Virus record (IMG/VR): IMGVR_UViG_3300046796_000573 | Span: 1-59,566 of that record | Length of the DNA stretch: 59,566 nucleotides | From: a virus | Reading direction: 5' to 3' (one strand) | Shown: positions 41,893 through 49,086 of the stretch, piece after piece | Layout: each line of letters opens with the position of its first letter | Position numbering within the stretch: position 1 is the stretch's first letter | The notes under the pieces: model-generated | Database searches by the model: none | The model's input: only the letters and a program-made list of their open reading frames with translations | Told to the model about the DNA's origin: nothing | Made by a program: the position numbers and the translations under genes

Positions 41893-42425
41893 CACGCCAC
41901 CCCTTCCACGCTGAGCGCGCGCTTGCACGGCGCGGTGCGCTCCAGGTCGGCACGCAGGTCGCCAAGCAACTGGGCCCGCTCCACACGGCACAGCGTCTCG
42001 TCGCTGCGGGCCGCTGCGATGTCCTGCACCACGCGGCAGCGCTTGCAGGTGCACGGGTCCAGCACGGCCAGGCGCTCCGCTGCGTCGGGCCCCAGCAGGG
42101 CGCGCACCAGCACGCGCAGGCTGCGCTTCGCCTCGCGCAGGCGCAGGGCGCCGTCGTCCACGCGGCGCTGCTGCACCCGGCGCTGGTCCGCGTCGTCGGC
42201 GATCCTGCCGGCGGCCACGTCGCGGTCGTCGAGCTCGATCGATCGCTGGTCGCGCGCCAGTAGCGTGCCCAGCTCGTCCACGCGCTCGGCCTCGTCCAGC
42301 AGGGCGCGCTCGCCCGGCCTCGTCACCAGGCTGGTGATGCCATCGCCGAGATCCACCTGCCCACACGACAGCGCACGCGCGACTTCCGCGTGCACCGCCT
42401 CCCACCACTGCGTCGATCGCTTCAT
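41892..42425 (-). CDS. Unknown charged protein
   Basis: 177 residues; ATG chosen by overlap with the upstream stop. It is highly charged and helical in the middle (QRRVDDGALRLREAKRSLRV), with CTCKRC near residue 136 that could bind metal. Function unknown. Confidence 0.6.
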   Translation of the reverse strand: MKRSTQWWEAVHAEVARALSCGQVDLGDGITSLVTRPGERALLDEAERVDELGTLLARDQRSIELDDRDVAAGRIADDADQRRVQQRRVDDGALRLREAKRSLRVLVRALLGPDAAERLAVLDPCTCKRCRVVQDIAAARSDETLCRVERAQLLGDLRADLERTAPCKRALSVEGVA

Positions 42426-42874
42426 CGTGCGCTCCACTTCTGGTCCGGTCCGAACGGGTTCGCCTTGCCCTGGTCATGCTTCGCGCGCCCGGTGCCGCCG
42501 CACGCCGGGCACTCGATGGACGTCTCGTTGTTGACGCCTTCGCCCTTGCAGGTGGGGCAGCAGCGGCCCTCGCCCTGGGCGTGCCGTGCGCAGCAGTGGA
42601 TCGAGATCACGCGGTCGCCGGGGATGTCGTGCTTGGCCTTGGCCATCGGCGAGAACGGGCTCCAGCTGCGGCCCCGCACGCGATCGCTGGCCGCGTCGAT
42701 CCGCGCGGCGTGCTCCACGTCGATGACGGGCACCTGCACGCGGTGCAGCCCGGGCCTGCGCGCCGTGGTCACCCACGGGTCGCCGATCACCTGGGCTTCG
42801 AACCTGCGCCCGTTGGCCAGCTGCACCACGATCCGCGCGCCGGTGCGCAGCGCCAGCAGCTCGCGGGCGGTCAC
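42422..42874 (-). CDS. Protein with DnaJ-type zinc-finger repeats
   Basis: 150 residues from GTG. An N-terminal small beta domain ('GARIVVQLANGRRFEAQVIG') is followed by CCPTCKGEG and CPACGGTG, two CxxCxGxG units as in the DnaJ cysteine-rich domain. Phages use such modules in small protein- or nucleic-acid-binding factors. Specific role unknown. Confidence 0.65.
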   Translation of the reverse strand: MTARELLALRTGARIVVQLANGRRFEAQVIGDPWVTTARRPGLHRVQVPVIDVEHAARIDAASDRVRGRSWSPFSPMAKAKHDIPGDRVISIHCCARHAQGEGRCCPTCKGEGVNNETSIECPACGGTGRAKHDQGKANPFGPDQKWSAR

Positions 42875-43152
42875 GCTGCACCTGCGTCGATCCGCGCAAG
42901 CTGCGCCGGCCACACCATGCACTCCACGGCGGCCCAGCCGGAGCGGTCGCGCACGCGGTAGACGAACTTCTGTGCCAGGTGCACGGCGAGCTGCCGCTTG
43001 TCCATCTTGCTGCGGTATCCAAGGTCCACCGCGCTAGCGATCTGGCGCAGCTCGCCGCAGGTGCGGGCCTGGAGCTCCTGCACCACCACCATCACCGCTG
43101 CGGCCTGCACGCGCAGGTTCCGCTCGCGCCTGGGCTCGGCGGGCCCGTTCAC
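42871..43152 (-). CDS. Unknown small protein
   Basis: 93 residues from GTG. 'RTCGELRQIASAVDLGYRSK' suggests a short helical domain. It is coupled on both sides and is the second gene of the operon. No family recognised. Confidence 0.55.
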   Translation of the reverse strand: MNGPAEPRRERNLRVQAAAVMVVVQELQARTCGELRQIASAVDLGYRSKMDKRQLAVHLAQKFVYRVRDRSGWAAVECMVWPAQLARIDAGAA

Positions 43153-43961
43153 GCTGCACCTCCCACCAGCTCCACCTCGTGGTCGATCAGCTCCAAGGTG
43201 CGGCCGTCCGGGGCCACCACCGTGTAGCAGGCGTAGTCGCACTCGATCAGCTGGCCGCTGGCGCGCCTGGCGGCGCACGCCGGGCCCTCGTCCAGGACGT
43301 CGCCGTTGGCGTCGTGTGGCTCCACCTGCACGCTGCGCACTACGGCCTGCACGCCCACGTCGCTGGCCTTGGGGTGGTGGTCGCGCCCGTTGAACCCGTA
43401 CGGATCGACGGCCACCACGCGCAACGTGCTGCCCACCGCGAACACCGGGCGCGGCGCGCCGTCGGCCTCGCCCTGGCCGGTGTGCACCGCGCCGATCACG
43501 CTGGTCGCCACCGCCGGCACCGCGGCCACCACGGCCGGCACCGTTGCGGTCGCACCCTTGGCGCAGGTGCTATCGCGTTGCACCTGACCGCCGTGCTCGA
43601 GGGCCACGCGCGTGGCCGTCACGTGCTTCTCGATGCGCGAAACGCCCTCCTCGCCCAGCACCACGTACGCCAACGACTGGAACGACTTGATGGCCTGTTC
43701 GATGCGGCCACAGCGCTCCTCGGCGTTGCGCAGGTGCGAGTAGCCGAACGGCGCATCCCAGTGCCTGCCCTGCACCAGGTAGCGCGCGTAGGCGGCGAAC
43801 TTGGCGCTCAGATCGCGCATGTCGTGCGCCTGCTGGTCGAGCAGGTAGTCGATGTCGCGCGCCGCCCGCAGCACCTCAAAGGTGGGCCGATCCATCTTGC
43901 CCGGGATGCGATCCAGCTCAGCCTGCACCGCGTCCGCCCAAATCGTGATGTCTTTTGCCAT
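43149..43961 (-). CDS. First gene of the leftward early operon, unknown function
   Basis: 270 residues, with CAAGGAGCGGGACC before ATG. The N-terminal 110 residues are helical ('FEVLRAARDIDYLLDQQAHD'). A Val/Ala-rich linker (140-165) leads to a beta-rich C-terminal domain ('LIECDYACYTVVAPDGRTLE'). It would be the first product made from the leftward promoter. No family recognised. Confidence 0.65.
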   Translation of the reverse strand: MAKDITIWADAVQAELDRIPGKMDRPTFEVLRAARDIDYLLDQQAHDMRDLSAKFAAYARYLVQGRHWDAPFGYSHLRNAEERCGRIEQAIKSFQSLAYVVLGEEGVSRIEKHVTATRVALEHGGQVQRDSTCAKGATATVPAVVAAVPAVATSVIGAVHTGQGEADGAPRPVFAVGSTLRVVAVDPYGFNGRDHHPKASDVGVQAVVRSVQVEPHDANGDVLDEGPACAARRASGQLIECDYACYTVVAPDGRTLELIDHEVELVGGAA

Positions 43962-44010
43962 GGTCCCGCTCCTTGTTCCCACCCGGGCCCGACGCCCAAC
44001 TGGGATAGCC

Positions 44011-44039
44011 ATCATGCCACCAGCGGCATTGCTGCACAA
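44011..44039 (-). promoter_or_regulatory. Leftward early promoter candidate TTGTGC-N17-CATGAT
   Basis: Read on the minus strand, TTGTGC (44034-44039) and CATGAT (44011-44016) are spaced by 17 nt. Transcription would start near 44004 and reach the ATG at 43961 after a leader of about 43 nt containing the ribosome binding site. Confidence 0.5.
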
Positions 44040-44114
44040 GCGCCAAGCGCCTGGCGGCCCTGGGCAATCGGCAAACCGCCCACAGGTTCAGGCGTGCACT
44101 GCGCTGTTTTGCGC

Positions 44115-44144
44115 TTGCCATGCGCCCAGTGAGCGCGGCATGTT
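44115..44144 (+). promoter_or_regulatory. Rightward early promoter candidate TTGCCA-N18-CATGTT
   Basis: TTGCCA at 44115-44120 and CATGTT at 44139-44144 (or GCATGT with a 17-nt spacer) lie just before the ATG at 44154. Together with the leftward candidate they fill the 192-bp divergent gap, the only such gap in the genome. Confidence 0.4.
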
Positions 44145-44153
44145 GGCCAGCCC

Positions 44154-44363
44154 ATGCGAGTCGAGAAGCTGAACGGGTTCCCCACGCTGGCGGAGGTCCG
44201 CCGCAACTACATCCGCCAGGTGCTGATCATGGCGCGCGGCGAGGTCGCCCTGGCGGAGCGCACGCTGGACTACAGCCTGCGGCGCCTGCTCGAGACCGAC
44301 ACCGCGCTGCGGGCCGAGGTGGACGCGCTGCGGGCCGCTGCACGGCAGGGGAGGGCAGCGTGA
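44154..44363 (+). CDS. Small Fis-like HTH protein
   Basis: 69 residues. 'IRQVLIMARGEVALAERTLD' followed by 'YSLRRLLETDTALRAEVDAL' resembles the Fis-type helix-turn-helix, in which a helix, a Gly/Glu turn and 'A..LG.S...L' follow each other. It is the first gene of the rightward early operon and ends in a GTGA overlap with the initiator gene. A regulator or replication accessory role is likely. Confidence 0.65.
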   Translation: MRVEKLNGFPTLAEVRRNYIRQVLIMARGEVALAERTLDYSLRRLLETDTALRAEVDALRAAARQGRAA

Positions 44364-45337
44364 CCTGGACGGTGGCGGAGCTCCGTGCTGTGCTGGCCCT
44401 GCCCCTGGACGACGACCGCCTGCGGGTCATGGTCGTCCACCTGGTCGGACCCCCCGAGGCACCACCGGCACCGGTGGCAACCAACCCAAGGCGGGCAGCT
44501 GCGGGTAGGAAGGGTGGCCAAGCCAGGGTCCGAAACGCCCAAGCCAGCCCCCAAGCCAGCGAGGCAAGCCAGCCAAGCCAGGACCCAAGCCAGCCCCCAA
44601 GCCAGCCAAGCCAGCGCCAGGCCAGCCCCCTCGCGGTCTCCAGTGGAGATCTCTCTTCTCTTGCAGGATCTGAGGGAGATCAGAGCTCAGAAGGAGAGGG
44701 AGAGTGCGAGAGGGAGAACCCTACCGCAGCTAGCTTGCAAGCAAGCCAGCCAAGCCAGGCAAGCCAAGCCAAGCCAGGCAAGCCAGCCAAGCCAGGACCC
44801 AAGCCAGAGGACCCCTGGGGCCTGGTGCCCACCGGCCAGGATCCCGACGCGCCCAAGGCGGTGGCCAAGGCACCGAAGAGCGCCAAGCCAGACCTCGCCC
44901 TGGCTTGCCTGGAGGAGCCCGAGCGGATCGCCTACGAGGTGATCATCAGCGACGAGAGTCTGGCGCCGATCGTCCCGCGCCCTGCCGCCTGCGCCCGTGA
45001 CCTCTGTGCGATCGGCCCAGGGGTCGACGTCGCCATGGAGATCCGCAAAGCAGGTGCCTGGCTGCGCTCGCACCCGGAGCAGCGCAAGTCGCTAGGCGCG
45101 GCGTACCTTGGGCGCTGGATCACCAGGGCGCAGGAGAGCGCGCGCCACCGGCCCACGCTGGCGGCCCAGGCGCAGCGCCTCCGCGCGGTGCCACCGCCAC
45201 GCGACGACGGTGCACCGCCGGCCACACCTGCCGAGCAGCGCGCCGTGGACGAGCTGCGCTCGAAGGGCAGGCCCACCGACGAGGAGCTGATGGCGCCCAT
45301 GGTGATCCCTGAGCACCTGCGCGGGGCCGCGTCGTGA
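44360..45337 (+). CDS. Replication initiator/helicase-loader-like protein carrying an internal repeat array
   Basis: 325 residues from GTG. A short N-terminal domain (1-30) is followed by a long low-complexity region (35-165) of QAS, PSQ and KPG repeats encoded by AAGCCAG units. The C-terminal domain contains 'EIRKAGAWLRSHPEQRKSLG' and 'AAYLGRWITRAQE' (about 235-262), as in phage helicase loaders and DnaT/O-like proteins. It overlaps the DnaB helicase gene by GTGA. The lambda O-P/DnaB arrangement, with the origin inside the initiator gene, is the closest parallel. Confidence 0.65.
   Translation: MTWTVAELRAVLALPLDDDRLRVMVVHLVGPPEAPPAPVATNPRRAAAGRKGGQARVRNAQASPQASEASQPSQDPSQPPSQPSQRQASPLAVSSGDLSSLAGSEGDQSSEGEGECERENPTAASLQASQPSQASQAKPGKPAKPGPKPEDPWGLVPTGQDPDAPKAVAKAPKSAKPDLALACLEEPERIAYEVIISDESLAPIVPRPAACARDLCAIGPGVDVAMEIRKAGAWLRSHPEQRKSLGAAYLGRWITRAQESARHRPTLAAQAQRLRAVPPPRDDGAPPATPAEQRAVDELRSKGRPTDEELMAPMVIPEHLRGAAS
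44520..44907 (+). repeat. AAGCCAG iteron-like array (candidate origin)
   Basis: At least fifteen AAGCCAG heptamers occur: eight in 44520-44614, six in 44743-44807 and one at 44885-44891. An inverted copy follows at 44901-44907. Spacing is mostly 9 or 12 bp. The motif occurs in all three codon phases (read as QAS, PSQ and KPG). A purine/pyrimidine-biased, lower-GC segment (44628-44730) lies between the two main blocks. This is the architecture of a phage replication origin inside an initiator gene. Confidence 0.65.
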
Positions 45338-46749
45338 GCGCCGCCAAGCGCGTGCCGCACCTCCAGCTCGTCTCGCCGCCGACCGTCGCCGGTAAGCTGC
45401 CACCGCACGACCTCGAAGCAGAGGCCGCCGTGCTGAGCGCGTGCCTGCTGAAGCCCGCGTGCATGGACGAGGTGGCGCGCATGCTGCGGCCCGAGCACTT
45501 CTACTCGGAGGCGAACCGCCTGGTGTGGACGGCGATGCTCGCGATCGCTGAGCGCGGCGCACCGATCGACGTGGTGCAGGTGGCGAGCGAGCTGCGCGAC
45601 CGCGACCGGCTGCCGCAGACTGGCGGCACGGCGTACCTGGCGCAGATCGTCGATGCGACGCCCGCGATCGCACACGTGGTCGCGCACGCCACCACGGTGC
45701 TGCGCAAGGCACGCGTCCGCGCCACGATCGCGGCGATGCAGGTGGCCGTCGCCGAGGGGTACAACGACCACGGCGAGGACGAGACGTGGATGCGCGACGT
45801 GCCCATCCGCGTGGAGCAGGCGGCGCAAGCAGGCGCGGTGCTCCAGACCAGCCGCACGATCTTCGAGGCTGGCGAGGAGATGACCGCCGCGATCGAACGG
45901 ACGCGCGCGCTGGCCGAACTGGGCGTGCGGCCCGGGCTCGACGTGGGCGACCCGAACCTTCAGAAGCTGACCGGCGGCCTGCACGAGGCCGAGGTGACCA
46001 TGCTCAGCGCGCCCACCAAGGGCTTCAAGACGACGCGCGCGATGGCCATGGTGATGGCGGCCGCCAGCAGCGTGGAGCGCTACATCGACGAGGGGCAGGA
46101 GAAGCAACGGCCCAACGGCGTGGCAGTGTTCGAGCTCGAGATGACCGACACCGAGCTGGCCATGCTGGCCGCTTGCCAGGTGGGTGGCGCCGACCGCGAG
46201 CGCTTCCGCCTCGGCACGGCGACGCCTGGCGATTACGACAAGCTGTTCGCCGGCAAGCACGGCTTCGAGAAGCTGCCGATCATCATCGACGCGCGCACCG
46301 ACCTGACGATCGACACGCTGCGCGCCGCCGTGCGCGAGGCCCGCGTGAAGCTGTGGAACAAGTTCAAGGCGCCGCTGCGGCTGGTGGTGATCGACACGGT
46401 GCAGCTGCTGGCCACCAAGGGGAACACCGACCCCGACGCGATGCAGGGCTTGGTGGACGCAGCCGGCGCACGCATCCGCGAGCTCAGCCTGGAGAAGGAG
46501 TTCGCGCGCACCAGCTGGCTGGTCCTGTCGCAGCTCAACTCGCAGGGCCAGATGCGCGGCAGCCGCGCGCTGGAGCAGCACTGCACGTCGTGGTGGGACC
46601 TGCGCGTGGTGGACGACGACTCGCCCCAGGCGCGCGACTACATCAAGGTGGCGCGCATCACGGTGAAGCTCCAGCGCTCCGGCAAGCAGGGCAGCGACGT
46701 AATCGCAGCTGCGTGGCTGAACACCATTACCGGGCGCGTGTACGGATGA
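45334..46749 (+). CDS. dnaB: Replicative DNA helicase, DnaB family
   Basis: 471 residues from GTG. The N-terminal DnaB domain 'PPHDLEAEAAVLSACLLKP' (23-41) and 'EHFYSEANRLVWTAML' are clear. The ATPase core has a divergent Walker A, APTKGFKTT (226-234), the catalytic Glu in 'VFELEM' (265-270), Walker B 'LVVIDTVQLL' (350-359) and 'LSQLNSQ'. It unwinds DNA at the fork. The Walker A has Ala for the first Gly and Phe for the third, but keeps Lys-Thr. Confidence 0.85.
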   Translation: MSAAKRVPHLQLVSPPTVAGKLPPHDLEAEAAVLSACLLKPACMDEVARMLRPEHFYSEANRLVWTAMLAIAERGAPIDVVQVASELRDRDRLPQTGGTAYLAQIVDATPAIAHVVAHATTVLRKARVRATIAAMQVAVAEGYNDHGEDETWMRDVPIRVEQAAQAGAVLQTSRTIFEAGEEMTAAIERTRALAELGVRPGLDVGDPNLQKLTGGLHEAEVTMLSAPTKGFKTTRAMAMVMAAASSVERYIDEGQEKQRPNGVAVFELEMTDTELAMLAACQVGGADRERFRLGTATPGDYDKLFAGKHGFEKLPIIIDARTDLTIDTLRAAVREARVKLWNKFKAPLRLVVIDTVQLLATKGNTDPDAMQGLVDAAGARIRELSLEKEFARTSWLVLSQLNSQGQMRGSRALEQHCTSWWDLRVVDDDSPQARDYIKVARITVKLQRSGKQGSDVIAAAWLNTITGRVYG

Positions 46750-47513
46750 GGCGCATCGTCACCGCGCCGATCCACCTGAAGAGCGAGAACAAGTTCCGCG
46801 GCTTCACCGGTGGGTTCGTGGCGGCCAGCTCGAGCAAGCGCACGCGCCGCGACGTGGGCCTGGTGCTCACGCAGATCCCGAAGCCGCCGCTGCGCCTGGC
46901 CGACGGCAGCGCCAACACGTTCCGCGTCACGCTGGTGCGGATCAGCGTCGGCATCCTCGACGACGACAACCTGCGCGGCGCGTGCAAGGCGGCCCGCGAC
47001 GAGGTGGCTGCGTGGATCGGCATCGACGACGGCCACCACCTGATCCGCTTCCTCTACGACCAGAAGGGATGCAGGCGCGGGCGCTTCGGGCTTCAGATCA
47101 CGGTGGACGACGACACGCCTGGCGAGCCGTACGCGCGCGAGCTGGCCGGTGTGCCGGCGGCCACGTTCGAGGCACGCAAGCGCGGCGCACCGAAGCACCA
47201 GCGCTCGCAGCCGGTGCGCCCCAAGCAGGTGGAGCTGACGTTCCGCGACGCGTACGCGGTGCTGCCGTGGGAGCAGGACGGCGGCGAGCCGGTGCTCACC
47301 AAGCTGGCCATCCGCGGCGTCGATCCGCCGCGCGCGCTGCGGCTGCGCGTGCCCGCGCGAATGCTGTCCGCAGCGGCCAGCGTGCGCTACCAGCCAGGGG
47401 GCGAAGTGGTGCTGGAGCGCGGACTGGCGCGCGTCGGCTCGGAAGAGCTGTGGGTGTACACGGTGCCCGAGAGCACCACGGAGCAGGCAGAGCAACCAAC
47501 GGAGGAAGCATGA
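46746..47513 (+). CDS. rusA: RusA-like Holliday junction resolvase
   Basis: 255 residues, ATGA-coupled to the helicase gene. 'GILDDDNLRGACKAARDEVA' and 'IGIDDGHHLIRFLYDQKG' (about 71-108) carry the RusA signature, with the catalytic Asp residues of DxDN and IDD. RusA cuts four-way junctions. The C-terminal 100 residues are extra relative to E. coli RusA (120 residues), and no known domain is visible in them. Confidence 0.8.
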   Translation: MRRIVTAPIHLKSENKFRGFTGGFVAASSSKRTRRDVGLVLTQIPKPPLRLADGSANTFRVTLVRISVGILDDDNLRGACKAARDEVAAWIGIDDGHHLIRFLYDQKGCRRGRFGLQITVDDDTPGEPYARELAGVPAATFEARKRGAPKHQRSQPVRPKQVELTFRDAYAVLPWEQDGGEPVLTKLAIRGVDPPRALRLRVPARMLSAAASVRYQPGGEVVLERGLARVGSEELWVYTVPESTTEQAEQPTEEA

Positions 47514-47944
47514 AGATCGTGAAGGACGTGAAGAGCAAGATCGACGACGACCGCAGGCTGGCGCTGGGCCAGGAGATCGCACAGCACGCGATGCGGAAGG
47601 TGGAGCTGGAGGAGGCCAAGAAGAAGGCGGGCAGCGAGTACACGGTGAAGCTGAAGGCCGAGCTCGAGGCGCTCAACCGCAAGAGCAAGGCGCTGCTCAC
47701 CGGCGAGCTCGAAGAGGCCGTGGAGTGCGAGACGATCGAGGACTTCGAGCGCAACGAGGTCCGCACGGTGCGGTGCGACAGCGGCGAGATCGTGGCCACG
47801 CGCGCCATGACCGGCGACGAGCGCCAGACCACGATCGACGGCATCCCCGAGGCCAGCGTCGAGACCGGCGCAGGCGCCAAGCGCAAGCGGCTGCCCAAGG
47901 CGGGCACCGTCACCGACGACAGCGAACCGACGAAGGCGCACTGA
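47510..47944 (+). CDS. Charged helical protein in the replication operon
   Basis: 144 residues with GGAGGAAGC before ATG. A long helical charged part (KVELEEAKKKAGSEYTVKLK) comes first, then 'VRTVRCDSGEIVATRAMTG' and a basic/acidic tail. It may be a coiled-coil regulator. No family recognised. Confidence 0.6.
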   Translation: MKIVKDVKSKIDDDRRLALGQEIAQHAMRKVELEEAKKKAGSEYTVKLKAELEALNRKSKALLTGELEEAVECETIEDFERNEVRTVRCDSGEIVATRAMTGDERQTTIDGIPEASVETGAGAKRKRLPKAGTVTDDSEPTKAH

Positions 47945-47945
47945 C

Positions 47946-48212
47946 GTGGCCACCATGCGCATGGTGCTGGACGGCACCGAGGACAAGGAGCCGGCCATCC
48001 CGGCGGAGATCGATCGCGCGGTGTTCCTTGAGAACCACTCCGGCAGCGGGCAGCCGTGCATCGGCATCGTGCTGCGCACCAAGGAGGGCACGCTGGTGGA
48101 GGGCATCACCTCGCTGGCGCTGTTCGAGACGGCGGCCAAGGCGTTCGCAGCGCGCGCCGACGCGCTGGGCTATCGCTACGACCCGGGCACCGGGCGACGG
48201 GTGAAGCCGTGA
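47946..48212 (+). CDS. Small protein in the replication operon
   Basis: 88 residues from GTG; an ATG three codons in is an alternative start. 'SGQPCIGIVLRTKEGTLVEG' is beta-like and 'ALFETAAKAFAARADALGYR' helical. It overlaps the lipoprotein gene by GTGA. Function unknown. Confidence 0.6.
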   Translation: MATMRMVLDGTEDKEPAIPAEIDRAVFLENHSGSGQPCIGIVLRTKEGTLVEGITSLALFETAAKAFAARADALGYRYDPGTGRRVKP

Positions 48213-48595
48213 CCGCCGCAGCATGGTGCCGACTGGTGCTGCCGCTTCTGCTCGTCGTTGGCTGCGACGTGCCGGAGATCGCAGCCGAGCCTGGGCCGAC
48301 CACGGTGGCGCTCGCACCCGCGCCCAGCTGCCGCACCGAGCCGATGCCCAGGTGGCTGACGGGCACGACGGTGGACGTCGACGCGAACGAGGTGGGCATC
48401 GCCTCTGTCCGCTGCGACGCCGGCACCAAGCTGGTCACGGGTGGCTGCCGCTCGGCGGGCAACGTGGGCGACCTGGTGATCGTCGAGAGCACGCCGCTCG
48501 AGGACGAAGGGTGGCGCTGCGCTGCCCGCGCGTGGGATGCCGGCGCGACGCACCTTGTCGTGTCGATCGTCTGCGAAGGGTGGCCGGAGCCATGA
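48209..48595 (+). CDS. Early cysteine-rich lipoprotein
   Basis: 128 residues from GTG. The signal 'CRLVLPLLLVVGC' is a typical lipoprotein signal, with the modified Cys at residue 19 followed by Asp, which in enterobacteria favours inner-membrane retention. The mature part has six further Cys (for example CDAGTKLVTGGC), suggesting disulphides outside the cytoplasm. A lipoprotein made with the replication genes is suggestive of superinfection exclusion, but this is inference. Confidence 0.65.
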   Translation: MTAAAWCRLVLPLLLVVGCDVPEIAAEPGPTTVALAPAPSCRTEPMPRWLTGTTVDVDANEVGIASVRCDAGTKLVTGGCRSAGNVGDLVIVESTPLEDEGWRCAARAWDAGATHLVVSIVCEGWPEP

Positions 48596-48984
48596 CCACC
48601 GACGACGTGAAGCAGAACGCGCCGGCAGCACCGCAGCGCAAGCTGGTGATGGGCGACGCGGAGCTGCGCCGCTACGCGAAGCAGATCACCGGCGTGGACG
48701 CGACGCTGGAGTGGATGAGCCCGGGGGACGCGCAGCTGCGGCTCCAGGCGCACAAGCCGACGGCGACGCTGATCGAGCACAAGCACCCGGCGGCCGTCGT
48801 GCTGGTGATGACGAGCGGCTCGGAGTCGTGGGCGCTCGGTTCGGTGGTGGATACGCCGCACCACCGCGACGTCGTGCGGGCGCAGATGGCGTGCTCGCTG
48901 GTGCACGAGCGCGACAAGTGCACGTGTAACGGCGGCGTCTGCGCGGCGTGGCGGCGCGAGCTCGGGCGCCTGCGCGGCAGCTGA
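48592..48984 (+). CDS. Unknown protein, last gene of the replication operon
   Basis: 130 residues, ATGA-coupled to the lipoprotein gene. 'DATLEWMSPGDAQLRLQAHK' and 'LVHERDKCTCNGGVCAAWRR' with a CxCxxxxC cluster are visible. It is followed by a strong hairpin. Function unknown. Confidence 0.6.
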   Translation: MTTDDVKQNAPAAPQRKLVMGDAELRRYAKQITGVDATLEWMSPGDAQLRLQAHKPTATLIEHKHPAAVVLVMTSGSESWALGSVVDTPHHRDVVRAQMACSLVHERDKCTCNGGVCAAWRRELGRLRGS

Positions 48985-48990
48985 AAAGGC

Positions 48991-49019
48991 GAACGCCCCG
49001 TCGTCGGGACGGGGCGTTC
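48991..49019. terminator. Perfect 12-bp hairpin between replication and modification operons
   Basis: GAACGCCCCGTC and its complement (48991-49002 and 49008-49019) enclose a 5-base loop. AAAA on the left side would give a U-run for leftward transcripts, and no T-run follows on the right. It separates two plus-strand gene blocks and is the best terminator-like structure in the genome. Confidence 0.65.
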
Positions 49020-49086
49020 ATGCGACCGACAGCTGGCTGGCCTGGAGCGGGCAGAGGGACCGAAGGTGCGCCACCAAGGAGTAGCG

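Noticed and set aside
43962-44153. A clear operator for a lambda-type repressor in the divergent control region
   Set aside because: Only short direct repeats (AAGCGCC twice) were seen; no convincing palindrome. Only promoter candidates are reported.
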